This document shows, one piece after another, positions 33,902 to 42,760 of a DNA stretch of 52,370 bases. Every line of letters begins with the position of its first letter. Position 1 is the stretch's first letter. This DNA is from CAZYIW01 sp964647705 (GTDB taxonomy: Bacteria; Pseudomonadota; Gammaproteobacteria; PS1; Pseudothioglobaceae). Location: assembly GCA_964647705.1 (NCBI GenBank), contig CAZYIW010000005.1, positions 1-52,370 of the forward strand, given 5' to 3'. A program made the translations under genes and the position numbers. The notes below the pieces were generated by a model. The model was given only the letters and a program-made list of their open reading frames with translations, did no database searches and was not told where the DNA came from.

Positions 33902-33946
33902 CGTAAATGCAAGAAAATTCCTTAAATTATTAGTGGTAGTTTTGAG

Positions 33947-33962
33947 TATCCCTAAGGGGATA
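33947..33962 (-). promoter_or_regulatory. Inverted repeat between gltD and dsrA
   Basis: TATCCC and GGGATA form a perfect 6-bp inverted repeat with a 4-base spacer, 10 bases after the gltD stop and 45 bases above the dsrA -10. It may be an operator for the dsr promoter or the end of the gltD transcript; no U-tract follows. Confidence 0.35.
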
Positions 33963-33972
33963 TAAAAAACTT

Positions 33973-35412
33973 TTATAGATTCGTAAGGTATTGATCTACC
34001 GCTTCAGCAGCGCCTCTACCTTCATTAATGGCCCAAACCACCAGTGATTGGCCACGACGACAATCTCCTGCAGTAAAAATTCCAGATTTTGAAGTTTCGT
34101 ATTGACCATATTCTGCTTGATAATTACCACGCTCATCTAGATTGATTTGAGCATCGTCGCTTAGATAGTGTTCTGGTGAGACAAAACCCATAGAAAGCAG
34201 CACTAAATCGGCTTCCCATGTCTTTTCAGTGCCTTCAATTTCATTAAGCTGCCCATCTTTGAATTCAACATTAACAGTGTTGATTGCACTAACCTGACCA
34301 GATTCATTTTTGCTAAAAGATTTGGTCATTAGCTGATATTGTCTTGGGTCTTTGCCAAAAAAATCAGCCGCCTCAGCGTGGCCATAATCAACACGATAGA
34401 TAAGTGGCCAAAGTGGCCATGGATTAGTGTCTGCACGTTCAGCCGGTGGCTGAGACATCAATTCAAAATTAACAATCGACTCTGCACCTTGTCTAAGAGC
34501 AGTTGCAATACAATCTGTTCCTGTATCACCACCACCAATCACTATCACTTTTTTGCCTTTGGCTGATAAGTTTGAATCATCAGCGCTGCCTGTATCAAGA
34601 AGGCTCTTGGTATTTTTGCTCAAATATTCCATGGCTAAGTGAATCCCTGATGCGTCTCTGTTTTCAGCAGGGAGGTCGCGTGCATTGGTAGCACCCGTGG
34701 TAAAAATCAGCGCATCAAAATCTTTTTGTAATGCTTTTGTGGTGATGTCTTTACCCACATTGACATTGAGTACAAATTCAATACCTGAATCTTTCATCAA
34801 CTCAATACGGCGTTCAACCACATCTTTACCCAACTTCATATTCGGGATTCCATACATCAATAGCCCGCCCGCACGATCATCTCGTTCAAAGACCGTGACA
34901 TTATGGCCCAGTTTGTTAAGCTCATCTGCAGCAGCCAATCCCGCAGGGCCAGAGCCTACAATAGCCACTTGTTTGCCGGTACGGTATTCAACTCTGTGCG
35001 GTTCAATCCAACCTTGTTCAAAGCCTTTATCGATAATCGATTGTTCAATATTTTTGATTGTTACTGCTGGGTTATTAAGACCCAATACACAAGATCCTTC
35101 GCATGGGGCAGGACAGACACGACCGGTAAATTCTGGAAAATTGTTGGTTTTTAAAAGACGTGTTAGGGCTTTTTGCCATTGGTCTTTATAAACCAAGTCA
35201 TTCCATTCAGGAATAAGGTTATCAACTGGGCAACCATTTTCTGATTGGCAAAAAGGCACACCGCAATCCATACATCTGGCGCCTTGCTCTTGCAGATGCT
35301 GCTCATCGTGAGAACCGGTAAAAATTTCCCCGTAATCCTTTATACGTTGGGTAATAGGACGGTAACTTTCGGTTTTTCGGTCAAATTCTTTAAAACCAGT
35401 CACTTTTCCCAT
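33973..35412 (-). CDS. gltD: Glutamate synthase small-subunit-type oxidoreductase
   Basis: A 479-residue NADPH-dependent flavoprotein of the GltD family. It has N-terminal Fe-S cysteines CMDCGVPFCQSENGCPV near residue 47 and CPAPCEGSC near 100, then FAD-binding VAIVGSGPAGLAAADEL near 150. The NADPH-binding VIVIGGGDTGTDCIATAL lies near 288, and the C-terminal GIFTAGDCRRGQSLVVWAI near 445. It would feed electrons to GltB for glutamate synthesis, but no gltB is in the window. It lies directly upstream of dsrA on the same strand, and DsrL is its paralogue, so a link with sulfur metabolism is possible though unproven. Confidence 0.92.
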   Translation of the reverse strand: MGKVTGFKEFDRKTESYRPITQRIKDYGEIFTGSHDEQHLQEQGARCMDCGVPFCQSENGCPVDNLIPEWNDLVYKDQWQKALTRLLKTNNFPEFTGRVCPAPCEGSCVLGLNNPAVTIKNIEQSIIDKGFEQGWIEPHRVEYRTGKQVAIVGSGPAGLAAADELNKLGHNVTVFERDDRAGGLLMYGIPNMKLGKDVVERRIELMKDSGIEFVLNVNVGKDITTKALQKDFDALIFTTGATNARDLPAENRDASGIHLAMEYLSKNTKSLLDTGSADDSNLSAKGKKVIVIGGGDTGTDCIATALRQGAESIVNFELMSQPPAERADTNPWPLWPLIYRVDYGHAEAADFFGKDPRQYQLMTKSFSKNESGQVSAINTVNVEFKDGQLNEIEGTEKTWEADLVLLSMGFVSPEHYLSDDAQINLDERGNYQAEYGQYETSKSGIFTAGDCRRGQSLVVWAINEGRGAAEAVDQYLTNL

Positions 35413-35470
35413 GGTTCAAACTCATCAAATCAAAAGCCAATAATTATGCCATAGTTTTGCTATTTTTTAT

Positions 35471-35499
35471 TTGTTTGTTGAAAAAAATAACGGTATAAT
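35471..35499 (+). promoter_or_regulatory. Promoter of rplS
   Basis: TTGTTT (35471-35476) and a perfect TATAAT (35494-35499) are separated by 17 bases, ahead of rplS. This is the best sigma70-type promoter in the window and fits a solitary ribosomal-protein gene. Confidence 0.7.
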
Positions 35500-35546
35500 T
35501 AGCGTCTTTTTCGAGTTTTCTGAATAGAGAAAAGTGGAGACAGAGA

Positions 35547-35897
35547 GTGAATTTAATCGATCAAATTGAAAACGAGCAACTAAGAGATGATGTACCTGAA
35601 TTTGCACAGGGCGATACGGTCACTGTTCAAGTAAGAGTGCGTGAAGGCAATCGCGAAAGATTGCAGGCCTTTGAAGGCGTGGTTATCGCTAAGAAAAATC
35701 GTGGCATTGGTTCGGCTTTTACTGTGAGAAAAATCTCTCATGGCGAGGGTGTTGAAAGAGTTTTCCAAACCCATTCAAAGATGATTGACTCAATTAAAGT
35801 TAAACGTCGTGGTAAAGTCCGTCAAGCTAAGCTTTATTATCTTCGTGGTCTTACAGGTAAGGCAGCTCGAATCAAAGAAAAATTGGCAAAAAAATAA
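35547..35897 (+). CDS. rplS: Ribosomal protein bL19
   Basis: bL19 lies at the 30S-50S interface of the ribosome. The 116-residue protein starts with GTG (ribosome-binding site GGAG) and has the standard sequence: IPEFAQGDTV-like EFAQGDTVTVQVRVREG, the LQAFEGVVIAKKNRG block, and the basic end LYYLRGLTGKAARIKEK. It stands alone with its own promoter and terminator, not beside rpsP-rimM-trmD. Confidence 0.97.
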   Translation: MNLIDQIENEQLRDDVPEFAQGDTVTVQVRVREGNRERLQAFEGVVIAKKNRGIGSAFTVRKISHGEGVERVFQTHSKMIDSIKVKRRGKVRQAKLYYLRGLTGKAARIKEKLAKK

Positions 35898-35915
35898 CAC
35901 CAGTATCAAATTCTC

Positions 35916-35943
35916 AAAAAGCCAGCTCTTGCTGGCTTTTTTT
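35916..35943 (+). terminator. Intrinsic terminator of rplS
   Basis: AAAAAGCCAGC-TCTT-GCTGGCTTTTTTT forms a hairpin with a GC-rich 6-bp core extended by A-T pairs, and ends in seven T. It lies 18 bases after the rplS stop and just before xerD. Confidence 0.9.
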
Positions 35944-35960
35944 ATGCCATAATTTAAGCA

Positions 35961-36842
35961 GTGAATAACAAAACACTTATTGAAACTTTTTTGGATCATT
36001 ATTGGCTTAGCTCTGGCGCTAGTCAAAATACCTTATCTGCTTATCAATCAGATTTAAAGCAGTTTGAAAAATGGCTAGAAAAGTCACTACCTTTAGCGGA
36101 TGAAAAATCCATTAAACACTATTTTGAATTTCGCCAAATTGAATCAATGAGCACGAGTACGCAAGCGCGTATTCTAACTTGCTTGCGCACTTTTTATCGT
36201 TTTCTACTTGATCAAAATTTAATCAAAGTGGACCCGACTAAAGAAATTATTCACCCAAAGCAGGTGAAAAAGTTACCGGTTTTTTTAAATGTGATTGAAG
36301 TAGAAAAACTTCTTAACGCACCTGATAAAAAAACCACTTTCGGTATCAGAGATCGAGCCATGCTTGAGCTTTTATATTCTTGTGGTCTGAGAGTCTCAGA
36401 ATTGATTAATCTAAGCTATCATAATATCAATCTTAATGAAGAATACATTCTAATACACGGTAAAGGCAATAAAGAAAGGCTTTTGCCTATGGGAGAGGTG
36501 GCCATTGAACATCTCTTAGATTATGAAAAAAACGCCCGCCCTTATTTGAAAAAAAATAGCGCAACTGAAAGCTATTTTCTCTCTAATCGCGGGCAATCAA
36601 TGAGCAGACAAAATTTTTTCTATATTATCAAAGGTTATGCCAATCTAGCCGGTATCGAAAAAAACCTCTCACCACATACTCTGCGACATGCCTTCGCCAC
36701 ACACCTTGTGCAAAGTGGTGCTGATCTAAGATCTGTACAACTCATGCTAGGTCATAGTGATATCTCAACCACACAAATCTACACACACATTCAAAACATA
36801 CAACTTAAGACCCAACACCATAAGCATCACCCTCGTGGGTAG
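35961..36842 (+). CDS. xerD: Site-specific recombinase XerD
   Basis: XerD acts with XerC at dif to resolve chromosome dimers. The 293-residue protein (GTG start) has the N-terminal SAM-like domain (residues 5-90) and catalytic C-terminal domain. Its residues are Arg in YSCGLRVSELINL, Lys in GKGNKERLLP, His-x-x-Arg in LSPHTLRHAFATHL, His in MLGHSDISTTQIYTH and the nucleophile Tyr in the same stretch. Length and sequence fit XerD rather than a phage integrase. Confidence 0.93.
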   Translation: MNNKTLIETFLDHYWLSSGASQNTLSAYQSDLKQFEKWLEKSLPLADEKSIKHYFEFRQIESMSTSTQARILTCLRTFYRFLLDQNLIKVDPTKEIIHPKQVKKLPVFLNVIEVEKLLNAPDKKTTFGIRDRAMLELLYSCGLRVSELINLSYHNINLNEEYILIHGKGNKERLLPMGEVAIEHLLDYEKNARPYLKKNSATESYFLSNRGQSMSRQNFFYIIKGYANLAGIEKNLSPHTLRHAFATHLVQSGADLRSVQLMLGHSDISTTQIYTHIQNIQLKTQHHKHHPRG

Positions 36843-36849
36843 ACTCTTT

Positions 36850-38982
36850 CTACTTTTGTGATGCCTTAAGTGCTTGTTGCCTGTATTTTCTTAACGTAGG
36901 TTCAGTATAGCCATTGGGCTCTTTGACCCCTTGAAAAACCAATGCCAAAGCTGCTTTAAAAGCTAAGCCGTCGAACTTAGGCGACATTTTTGTATAAAAA
37001 GGATCGTCTTGATTTTGTTCATCTACTACTTTTGCCATTGCTCTGAAAGTTTTTTCAACTTGGTCTTTGGTGCACAAACCATGATGCAGCCAGTTAGCGA
37101 TATGCTGTGATGAGATTCTCAGTGTTGCACGATCTTCCATAAGCCCAACATGATTCATGTCTTTAACCTTTGAACAACCAACGCCTTGATCAATCCAACG
37201 GACCACATAACCCAAAATACCTTGTGCATTGTTGTCCAATTCAAATTGGATTTGCTCATCAGATAAGGCGGTTTTTAACAGCGGCAATACAAGTAAATCG
37301 TCTTCAGATGCATCAGTATCTGTTTCCAATAGCTCCTGTTGTTTGGCAAAAACATCAAAGCGATGATAATGTGTTGCGTGTAGTGTGGCTGCTGTTGGTG
37401 ATGGCACCCAAGCACAATTAGCACCTGCTTGTAGATGAGCAATTTTAGTTTCTAGCATCTGTGCCATTTGATCGGGTTGGGCCCACATGCCTTTACCAAT
37501 TTGGGCATTTTTATACATGCCGCAATCTAGGCCAGTTTTAACATTCAATGCCTCATAGGCATTAATCCATACTTGTTGTTTAATCTCATCCTTAGGTAAC
37601 ATCGGCCCTGCATACATGCTGGTGTGAATCTCATCACCTGTTCGGTCTAAAAACCCGGTATTAATAAAAATCACGCGCCTAGAAGCTGCCTTGATACATG
37701 CCGCTAGATTCACGCTGGTTCGGCGTTCTTCATCCATAATACCGATTTTAAGAGTATTCTCTCTAAGGCCCAATAGTTGCTCAACTTTAGAAAAAAGCTT
37801 AACACTAAACACCACTTCTTCAGGTCCGTGCATTTTTGGTTTGACGATATATAAATTACCATATTTAGAATTGGCTTTTAAATGATTGATATCATGGATT
37901 GCAATCAAGCTGGTAACCATCGCATCTATGATACCTTCAGGCACTTCTTGGCCTTGTTTATCCAGTATCAAATCTGTAAACATATGATGACCGACATTTC
38001 GCACCAAAGTTAAACTTGTGGCTGGGAGGTAATGGGATTTGCCTAGCTGGTCTTTAAAATGCTTATCAGCATTGATACTGCGAGTCATCAGTTTGCCATT
38101 TTTGTTAAATTTGGCCTTTAGGTCTCGCTTCATAAGGCCTAAAAAGTTTCGGTAAGCATCAATCTTTTCATCAATACTCACAGTAGCCACTGAGTCTTCT
38201 AAATCAACAATCGTTGTGATGGCAGATTCTAATAACACATCAGCAATAGCATGCGTGTGTTTGTCGATAACCAACTCAATATGGAGCTGATGATGCTTAA
38301 ACAAAACGCCTTGATCTGTTATGCCGATAAAAGCTTTTGTATCGCTTAATACTGTTTGTGTTCCGTTGTCTAAATTAAATACCAAATTGCTTGTGCCTTC
38401 TATCGACACGACTTGGGCATATGAGCCATCTTTAAGCGGGGTAACCTCATCAAGAAAATTGTTGGCCCAGGCAATAACTTTGTCGGCACGCTTAGGGTTT
38501 AACGAACCGGTAATTTTATATTCGCCTTCATTGGCAATGGCATTTGTGCCGTAGAGTGTATCGTATAAGCTCCCCCAACGGGCATTGACTGCATTAAGAA
38601 CAAAACGTGCATTAGAGGCAGGCACCACCAGTTGAGGACCAGCAATTTTTGCAATTTCATCATCAACCTGATCTAAATTAATATTGAAAGGCTTTGGCCT
38701 GGGTAGAAGGTAGTTAATTTGTTGTAAAAATTCTTTGTATTTTTTTAAATCCACCTCCTCGGGATTTTCCCGATGCCAAGCATTAATTTTTGCTTGGAGT
38801 TGATCACGTTTATCAAGCAAAGACTGATTTTCTCCACTGAGTTCACTAATCAGGCCAACCAAGGCATCAAAAAAAGATTCAGCGGTGATATCTATCCCAG
38901 GCAAAACCTCTTGTTCAATAAACCGATACAGGTGAGAGCTGATCTGAAATCCTGAAATACTTTGATAATTTTCATCCGGCAT
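36850..38982 (-). CDS. glcB: Malate synthase G
   Basis: Malate synthase joins glyoxylate and acetyl-CoA to malate. At 710 residues this is the long G isoform, with the MSG clamp insertion. Landmarks are TIVDLEDSVATVS near residue 261 (metal/substrate acidic residues), TRSINADKHF, the KPKMHGPEEVVF segment near 385, and GIMDEERRTSVNLAACIKAA near 440. The catalytic C-terminal segment LMEDRATLRISSQHIANWL lies near 630. It overlaps the rraA-like stop/start by one base and ends the glyoxylate cluster. Confidence 0.97.
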   Translation of the reverse strand: MPDENYQSISGFQISSHLYRFIEQEVLPGIDITAESFFDALVGLISELSGENQSLLDKRDQLQAKINAWHRENPEEVDLKKYKEFLQQINYLLPRPKPFNINLDQVDDEIAKIAGPQLVVPASNARFVLNAVNARWGSLYDTLYGTNAIANEGEYKITGSLNPKRADKVIAWANNFLDEVTPLKDGSYAQVVSIEGTSNLVFNLDNGTQTVLSDTKAFIGITDQGVLFKHHQLHIELVIDKHTHAIADVLLESAITTIVDLEDSVATVSIDEKIDAYRNFLGLMKRDLKAKFNKNGKLMTRSINADKHFKDQLGKSHYLPATSLTLVRNVGHHMFTDLILDKQGQEVPEGIIDAMVTSLIAIHDINHLKANSKYGNLYIVKPKMHGPEEVVFSVKLFSKVEQLLGLRENTLKIGIMDEERRTSVNLAACIKAASRRVIFINTGFLDRTGDEIHTSMYAGPMLPKDEIKQQVWINAYEALNVKTGLDCGMYKNAQIGKGMWAQPDQMAQMLETKIAHLQAGANCAWVPSPTAATLHATHYHRFDVFAKQQELLETDTDASEDDLLVLPLLKTALSDEQIQFELDNNAQGILGYVVRWIDQGVGCSKVKDMNHVGLMEDRATLRISSQHIANWLHHGLCTKDQVEKTFRAMAKVVDEQNQDDPFYTKMSPKFDGLAFKAALALVFQGVKEPNGYTEPTLRKYRQQALKASQK

Positions 38983-39458
38983 TATATTGTCTCCTTTATC
39001 ACAATCACACCGTCTTGATCGGCATATAAATATTCGCCTGGCCTAAAAATGACCCCAGAAAAACTCACCTCAATCTGTTCCTCTCCAAAGCCTTTTTTGA
39101 CACTTTTTAACGGATGCGTTCCCAATGCACGCACACCAATTGGCATTTGATTAATTATTTCGCTATCACGAATAAGGCCATACATCACAACACCGGCCCA
39201 ATGATTCTCAAGTGCTTTTGCAGCCAATAAATCTCCTAACATAGCACAACGCTTAGAGCCGCCTGCATCAACCACCAAAACTTGCCCGTGGCCTTCGGTG
39301 TTTAGCACTTCTCTCACAACAGAATTATCCTCAAAGCATTTGACTGTATAAATCTTGCCAAAAAAATCTGTTTTAGCGCCGTAAGAATGATAAATAGGCT
39401 CTAAGTACTCTACGTTTGGGTGCAATTCATCTGAAATATCACTGGTTTTTTTCATCAC
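38982..39458 (-). CDS. RraA-fold protein, probable HMG/oxaloacetate aldolase or RNase E regulator
   Basis: A 158-residue RraA-fold protein. It keeps Asp76, Arg97 and Asp98 in the D-x20-R-D arrangement (LGDLLAAKALENHW...GLIRDSE) of the 4-hydroxy-4-methyl-2-oxoglutarate aldolase branch, which also decarboxylates oxaloacetate. RraA proteins that only inhibit RNase E lack this acidic residue. It sits between aceK and glcB, with a one-base overlap to glcB, so an enzyme acting on oxaloacetate in the glyoxylate cluster is a reasonable inference. The overall sequence is nevertheless close to RraA. Confidence 0.85.
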   Translation of the reverse strand: MMKKTSDISDELHPNVEYLEPIYHSYGAKTDFFGKIYTVKCFEDNSVVREVLNTEGHGQVLVVDAGGSKRCAMLGDLLAAKALENHWAGVVMYGLIRDSEIINQMPIGVRALGTHPLKSVKKGFGEEQIEVSFSGVIFRPGEYLYADQDGVIVIKETI

Positions 39459-39463
39459 TAAAT

Positions 39464-41206
39464 TTACTGTGTATAAATATTACAAAATCGATTTTTTTGC
39501 TCATAAGGGTAATAATCAATCACATCTCCATTGTTTAGGTTATCTTGTACTTGTTGCCAATATGAAAAATCGAGTAGCTTTTTGTAATCTTTATCAAAAA
39601 TTTTTCTACTCTGTTTTCGATTAAACATAAACAATTTAAATTCTTCAGGGAACACATCGTTTGGGCCTACGTAATACCAAGGCTCCGCCGCCATCTCATC
39701 CTCTTCATTTCTTGGCTCAGGGATTTTTCTAAATACTGGCACATCCATGTTGGTAATCTCGTCATAATCATAGAAAACCACACGGTTTTGTCGTGTCACA
39801 CCAAAGTTTTTAGTCAGCATGTCTCCTGGAAAAATATCGGCATTAATAAGCTCATCAATGGCCCTACCATAATCATTGATAATATGTTCTAAGCCCTCTT
39901 CTTTGGCATTTTGTAGGTATAAATTTAATGGAATCATCTTGTTTTCGATATACAAATGCTTCACAATCAATAAATCATCTTCAACAGAGATACTTGAGCC
40001 GACTTTATCTCTTAATTCGTTTAACAAGTCTTCATCCAAATCTCGAATTGGAAAAGCAACATTGGAAAACTCCCAGGTATCGGCAAGACGGCCAACTTTA
40101 CAATGGTTTTTGACAAAATAGTAACGGTCTCTAACTTTTTGCTTTGTCGTCATCTTAGGTGCTGCAAAATTATCATTAATAACTTTGAATACATAAGGAA
40201 ACATGGGGAAGGTAAATACTGTCATCACCATACCCTTAACACCTGGAGCAATCACCAGCTTTTCGCTCGTGGTTCGAGAATATTTTAAAAAATTTCGATA
40301 CAATAGGGTTTTGCCGTGTTTATGAAGCCCAATTGAGCTATAAAGTTCAGCCTTGGTTTTGGTTGGCAAAATAGCCTTTAAAAAATCCACAATTGCTGCT
40401 GGATAATCAGATTCAACAAAAAAGTACGAACGAGAAAAACTAAAAACGATGGATATTGTGCTCACATCGCTCAACATCGTGTCAACATAAATTCCGCTTT
40501 TTTCATCATTAAGAAGGGCAATCAATATAGGGTGAATCTGATTATTTTGCAGAATAACTTTGCCAATTATGTAAGCGGCTTTGCGTCTAAAAAATATTGA
40601 TTTAATCAGCTGTATTTCAAAGTGATCTTCTTCACTAACGCCAAATTGTTGCTCGAACTGATCTTTTAGTCGCCCCACGTCACGACTTAAATCTTGAAAA
40701 GAAGACTTAAAGCCCAAATCTTTTAAAATAGCAAATAAAGTTGGCTCTAGTTGTTGGTTATCAATATAGTAGCTGGTAACCACTGGGTCATCCATATCAA
40801 TACAAGTGGTAGAAATTCCCGGATGAACAAAAATGAAATTATTTTTATAAAAACGCTTATCGAACAGTAAACAGAAAACCGAGTTGTAGAAAGTTTCTGC
40901 CAATTCTGGTTGATTGTGTTGAGAGGTCAGATTGATATAAGCAAGTTTGGTGTCAATCCATATTTGCTTGTCAAATAATTCAGTATTGATTTCCTTCCTA
41001 AGGCCTGCACAAAATTGTTTGACTTGCCTATCATAGAAATAAAGGCGAGCTTTGTAATCCTCTACAAGCTTCTGCCATTGGCATTGATCAAAGCGTGATT
41101 TGGCTTGTACGGATGCTTTTAAGAAATTATTGTAATGCGTCTCAAAACCTAAGAGTATTTTTTTGGCTGTTGCTTCGGATAAATTGTTTGCAACTTTTGT
41201 ATTCAT
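39464..41206 (-). CDS. aceK: Isocitrate dehydrogenase kinase/phosphatase AceK
   Basis: AceK phosphorylates and dephosphorylates isocitrate dehydrogenase, diverting isocitrate into the glyoxylate shunt. The 580-residue protein has the family's length. It has the conserved ATP-loop region APGVKGMVMTVFTFPMFPYVFKVI near residue 316, and the catalytic/metal stretch DMLTKNFGVTRQNRVVFYDYDEI near 458. The C-terminal FPEEF segment is near 530. It is 80 bases after aceA and five before the rraA-like gene. Confidence 0.97.
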   Translation of the reverse strand: MNTKVANNLSEATAKKILLGFETHYNNFLKASVQAKSRFDQCQWQKLVEDYKARLYFYDRQVKQFCAGLRKEINTELFDKQIWIDTKLAYINLTSQHNQPELAETFYNSVFCLLFDKRFYKNNFIFVHPGISTTCIDMDDPVVTSYYIDNQQLEPTLFAILKDLGFKSSFQDLSRDVGRLKDQFEQQFGVSEEDHFEIQLIKSIFFRRKAAYIIGKVILQNNQIHPILIALLNDEKSGIYVDTMLSDVSTISIVFSFSRSYFFVESDYPAAIVDFLKAILPTKTKAELYSSIGLHKHGKTLLYRNFLKYSRTTSEKLVIAPGVKGMVMTVFTFPMFPYVFKVINDNFAAPKMTTKQKVRDRYYFVKNHCKVGRLADTWEFSNVAFPIRDLDEDLLNELRDKVGSSISVEDDLLIVKHLYIENKMIPLNLYLQNAKEEGLEHIINDYGRAIDELINADIFPGDMLTKNFGVTRQNRVVFYDYDEITNMDVPVFRKIPEPRNEEDEMAAEPWYYVGPNDVFPEEFKLFMFNRKQSRKIFDKDYKKLLDFSYWQQVQDNLNNGDVIDYYPYEQKNRFCNIYTQ

Positions 41207-41286
41207 AACTCATGGCCGAGGTGATTGACTTAACTAAAAGTATAAATCAACCACATAAAAAATATAACTTGATTACATTGTTAGTA

Positions 41287-42591
41287 CTAGAACTGCTCTT
41301 CTTCTGTAGAACCAGTGAGTGCAGTTACTGAAGAGCTACCGCCCTGGATAACTGTGGTCACATCGTCAAAATAACCAGCGCCGACTTCTTGTTGGTGTGC
41401 AACAAAAGTATAGCCTTTGTCAGCCGCCGCAAATTCTGGTTCTTGCACTTTTTCTACATAATGCTTCATGCCCTCACCCTTGGCGTATTCATGAGCAAGG
41501 TCAAACATGTTGTACCACATGTTGTGAATACCTGCCAAAGTGATGAACTGATACTTATAACCCATATCGGCAATCTGTTCTTGGAATGAGGCAATTTCAC
41601 TATCGTTTAGATTCTTTTTCCAGTTAAACGATGGGGAGCAATTGTAGGCTAACAACTGGCCTGGATTCTCAGCCAATACTGCTTGGGCAAATTCTCTTGC
41701 AAAACCTAAGTCTGGCTTACCTGTTTCACACCAAACCAGATCAGCATAAGGTGCGTATGCCACACCTCTTGAGATGGCTTGTTCAAGTCCGTTTTTAACC
41801 ACATAAAAACCTTCTGATGTTCTCTCACCGGTAACAAATGGTTCATCATTCGGGTCAACATTAGAAGTAAGTAGAGTTGCAGCTTCCGCATCAGTACGAG
41901 CCAAGAGCACCGTAGGCACACCCATCACATCTGCCGCCAGACGTGCTGCTGTTAATTTTTGGATTGCTTCTTGCGTAGGCACCAATACTTTACCGCCCAT
42001 ATGGCCACATTTTTTAACCGCTGCCAGCTGATCCTCAAAATGCGCTGCAGCTGCACCATTGGTAATCATATTTTTCATCAGTTCGTAAGCATTCAGCACG
42101 CCCCCAAAACCCGCTTCTGCGTCAGCAACAATAGGTAGAAAATGGTCAATATAATTTTCGTCTTCTGGGTTAATACCCTTGGCATGTTGGATCTCATCGG
42201 CGCGTTTAAATGTATTATTTATACGACGCACCATGGTCGGTACAGAATCATAAGCGTATAAAGATTGATCGGGATACATGGTCTCAGAAGTGTTGCCATC
42301 AGCCGCTACTTGCCAACCTGAGAGATAAATTGCCTCTATGCCTGCCTTGGCTTGTTGCATGGCCTGACCAGCAGTAATCGCACCCATACAGTTTACATAG
42401 CCTTTTTTCGAATCCCCATTAACAAGATTCCAAAGCTTTTCTGCACCGTCTCTGGCATAAGTATATTCAATTTGTTTAGAGCCACGTAAACGCACCACGT
42501 CTTCTGCAGTATAAGTTCTTTTAACGTTTTTCCAGCGTGGGTTTTCCCTCCAATCCTTTTCTATTGCTTTTATTTGTTCCTCTCTGTTCAT
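41287..42591 (-). CDS. aceA: Isocitrate lyase
   Basis: Isocitrate lyase splits isocitrate to succinate and glyoxylate. The 434-residue protein has the catalytic Cys195 in the signature KKCGHMGGKVL, the metal-binding DAEAGFGG near residue 157, SGWQVAADGN near 91 and YNCSPSFNWKK near 330. It is the first gene of the aceA-aceK-rraA-glcB unit and is divergent from an IclR-type regulator. Confidence 0.98.
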   Translation of the reverse strand: MNREEQIKAIEKDWRENPRWKNVKRTYTAEDVVRLRGSKQIEYTYARDGAEKLWNLVNGDSKKGYVNCMGAITAGQAMQQAKAGIEAIYLSGWQVAADGNTSETMYPDQSLYAYDSVPTMVRRINNTFKRADEIQHAKGINPEDENYIDHFLPIVADAEAGFGGVLNAYELMKNMITNGAAAAHFEDQLAAVKKCGHMGGKVLVPTQEAIQKLTAARLAADVMGVPTVLLARTDAEAATLLTSNVDPNDEPFVTGERTSEGFYVVKNGLEQAISRGVAYAPYADLVWCETGKPDLGFAREFAQAVLAENPGQLLAYNCSPSFNWKKNLNDSEIASFQEQIADMGYKYQFITLAGIHNMWYNMFDLAHEYAKGEGMKHYVEKVQEPEFAAADKGYTFVAHQQEVGAGYFDDVTTVIQGGSSSVTALTGSTEEEQF

Positions 42592-42679
42592 AACCGATCC
42601 CTGTGATATAAATTAAATTTGTCTATTGACTTTGATTAAATCATACACAAAGCTTGATATTCTTTTCCCACTATATAAT

Positions 42680-42705
42680 TTATTTTTCCATAATATGAAA
42701 AATAA
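42680..42705. promoter_or_regulatory. Inverted-repeat operator candidate between aceA and IclR gene
   Basis: TTATTTTTC and GAAAAATAA are perfect 9-bp arms separated by 8 bases (CATAATAT). The site sits in the 169-base divergent region between aceA and the regulator. It resembles the AT-rich palindromes with central TTTCC/GGAAA-like halves bound by IclR proteins, so it is a candidate for the regulator's own operator. Confidence 0.55.
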
Positions 42706-42760
42706 TCAAATTTTTACGGTATGATGTCAAAGTATCAATTTGCTTAATACGGGTATTTGT

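Noticed and set aside
35961..36842. Tyrosine recombinase as sign of an integrated element
   Set aside because: Length, motifs and lack of attachment-site repeats or cargo genes fit housekeeping XerD.
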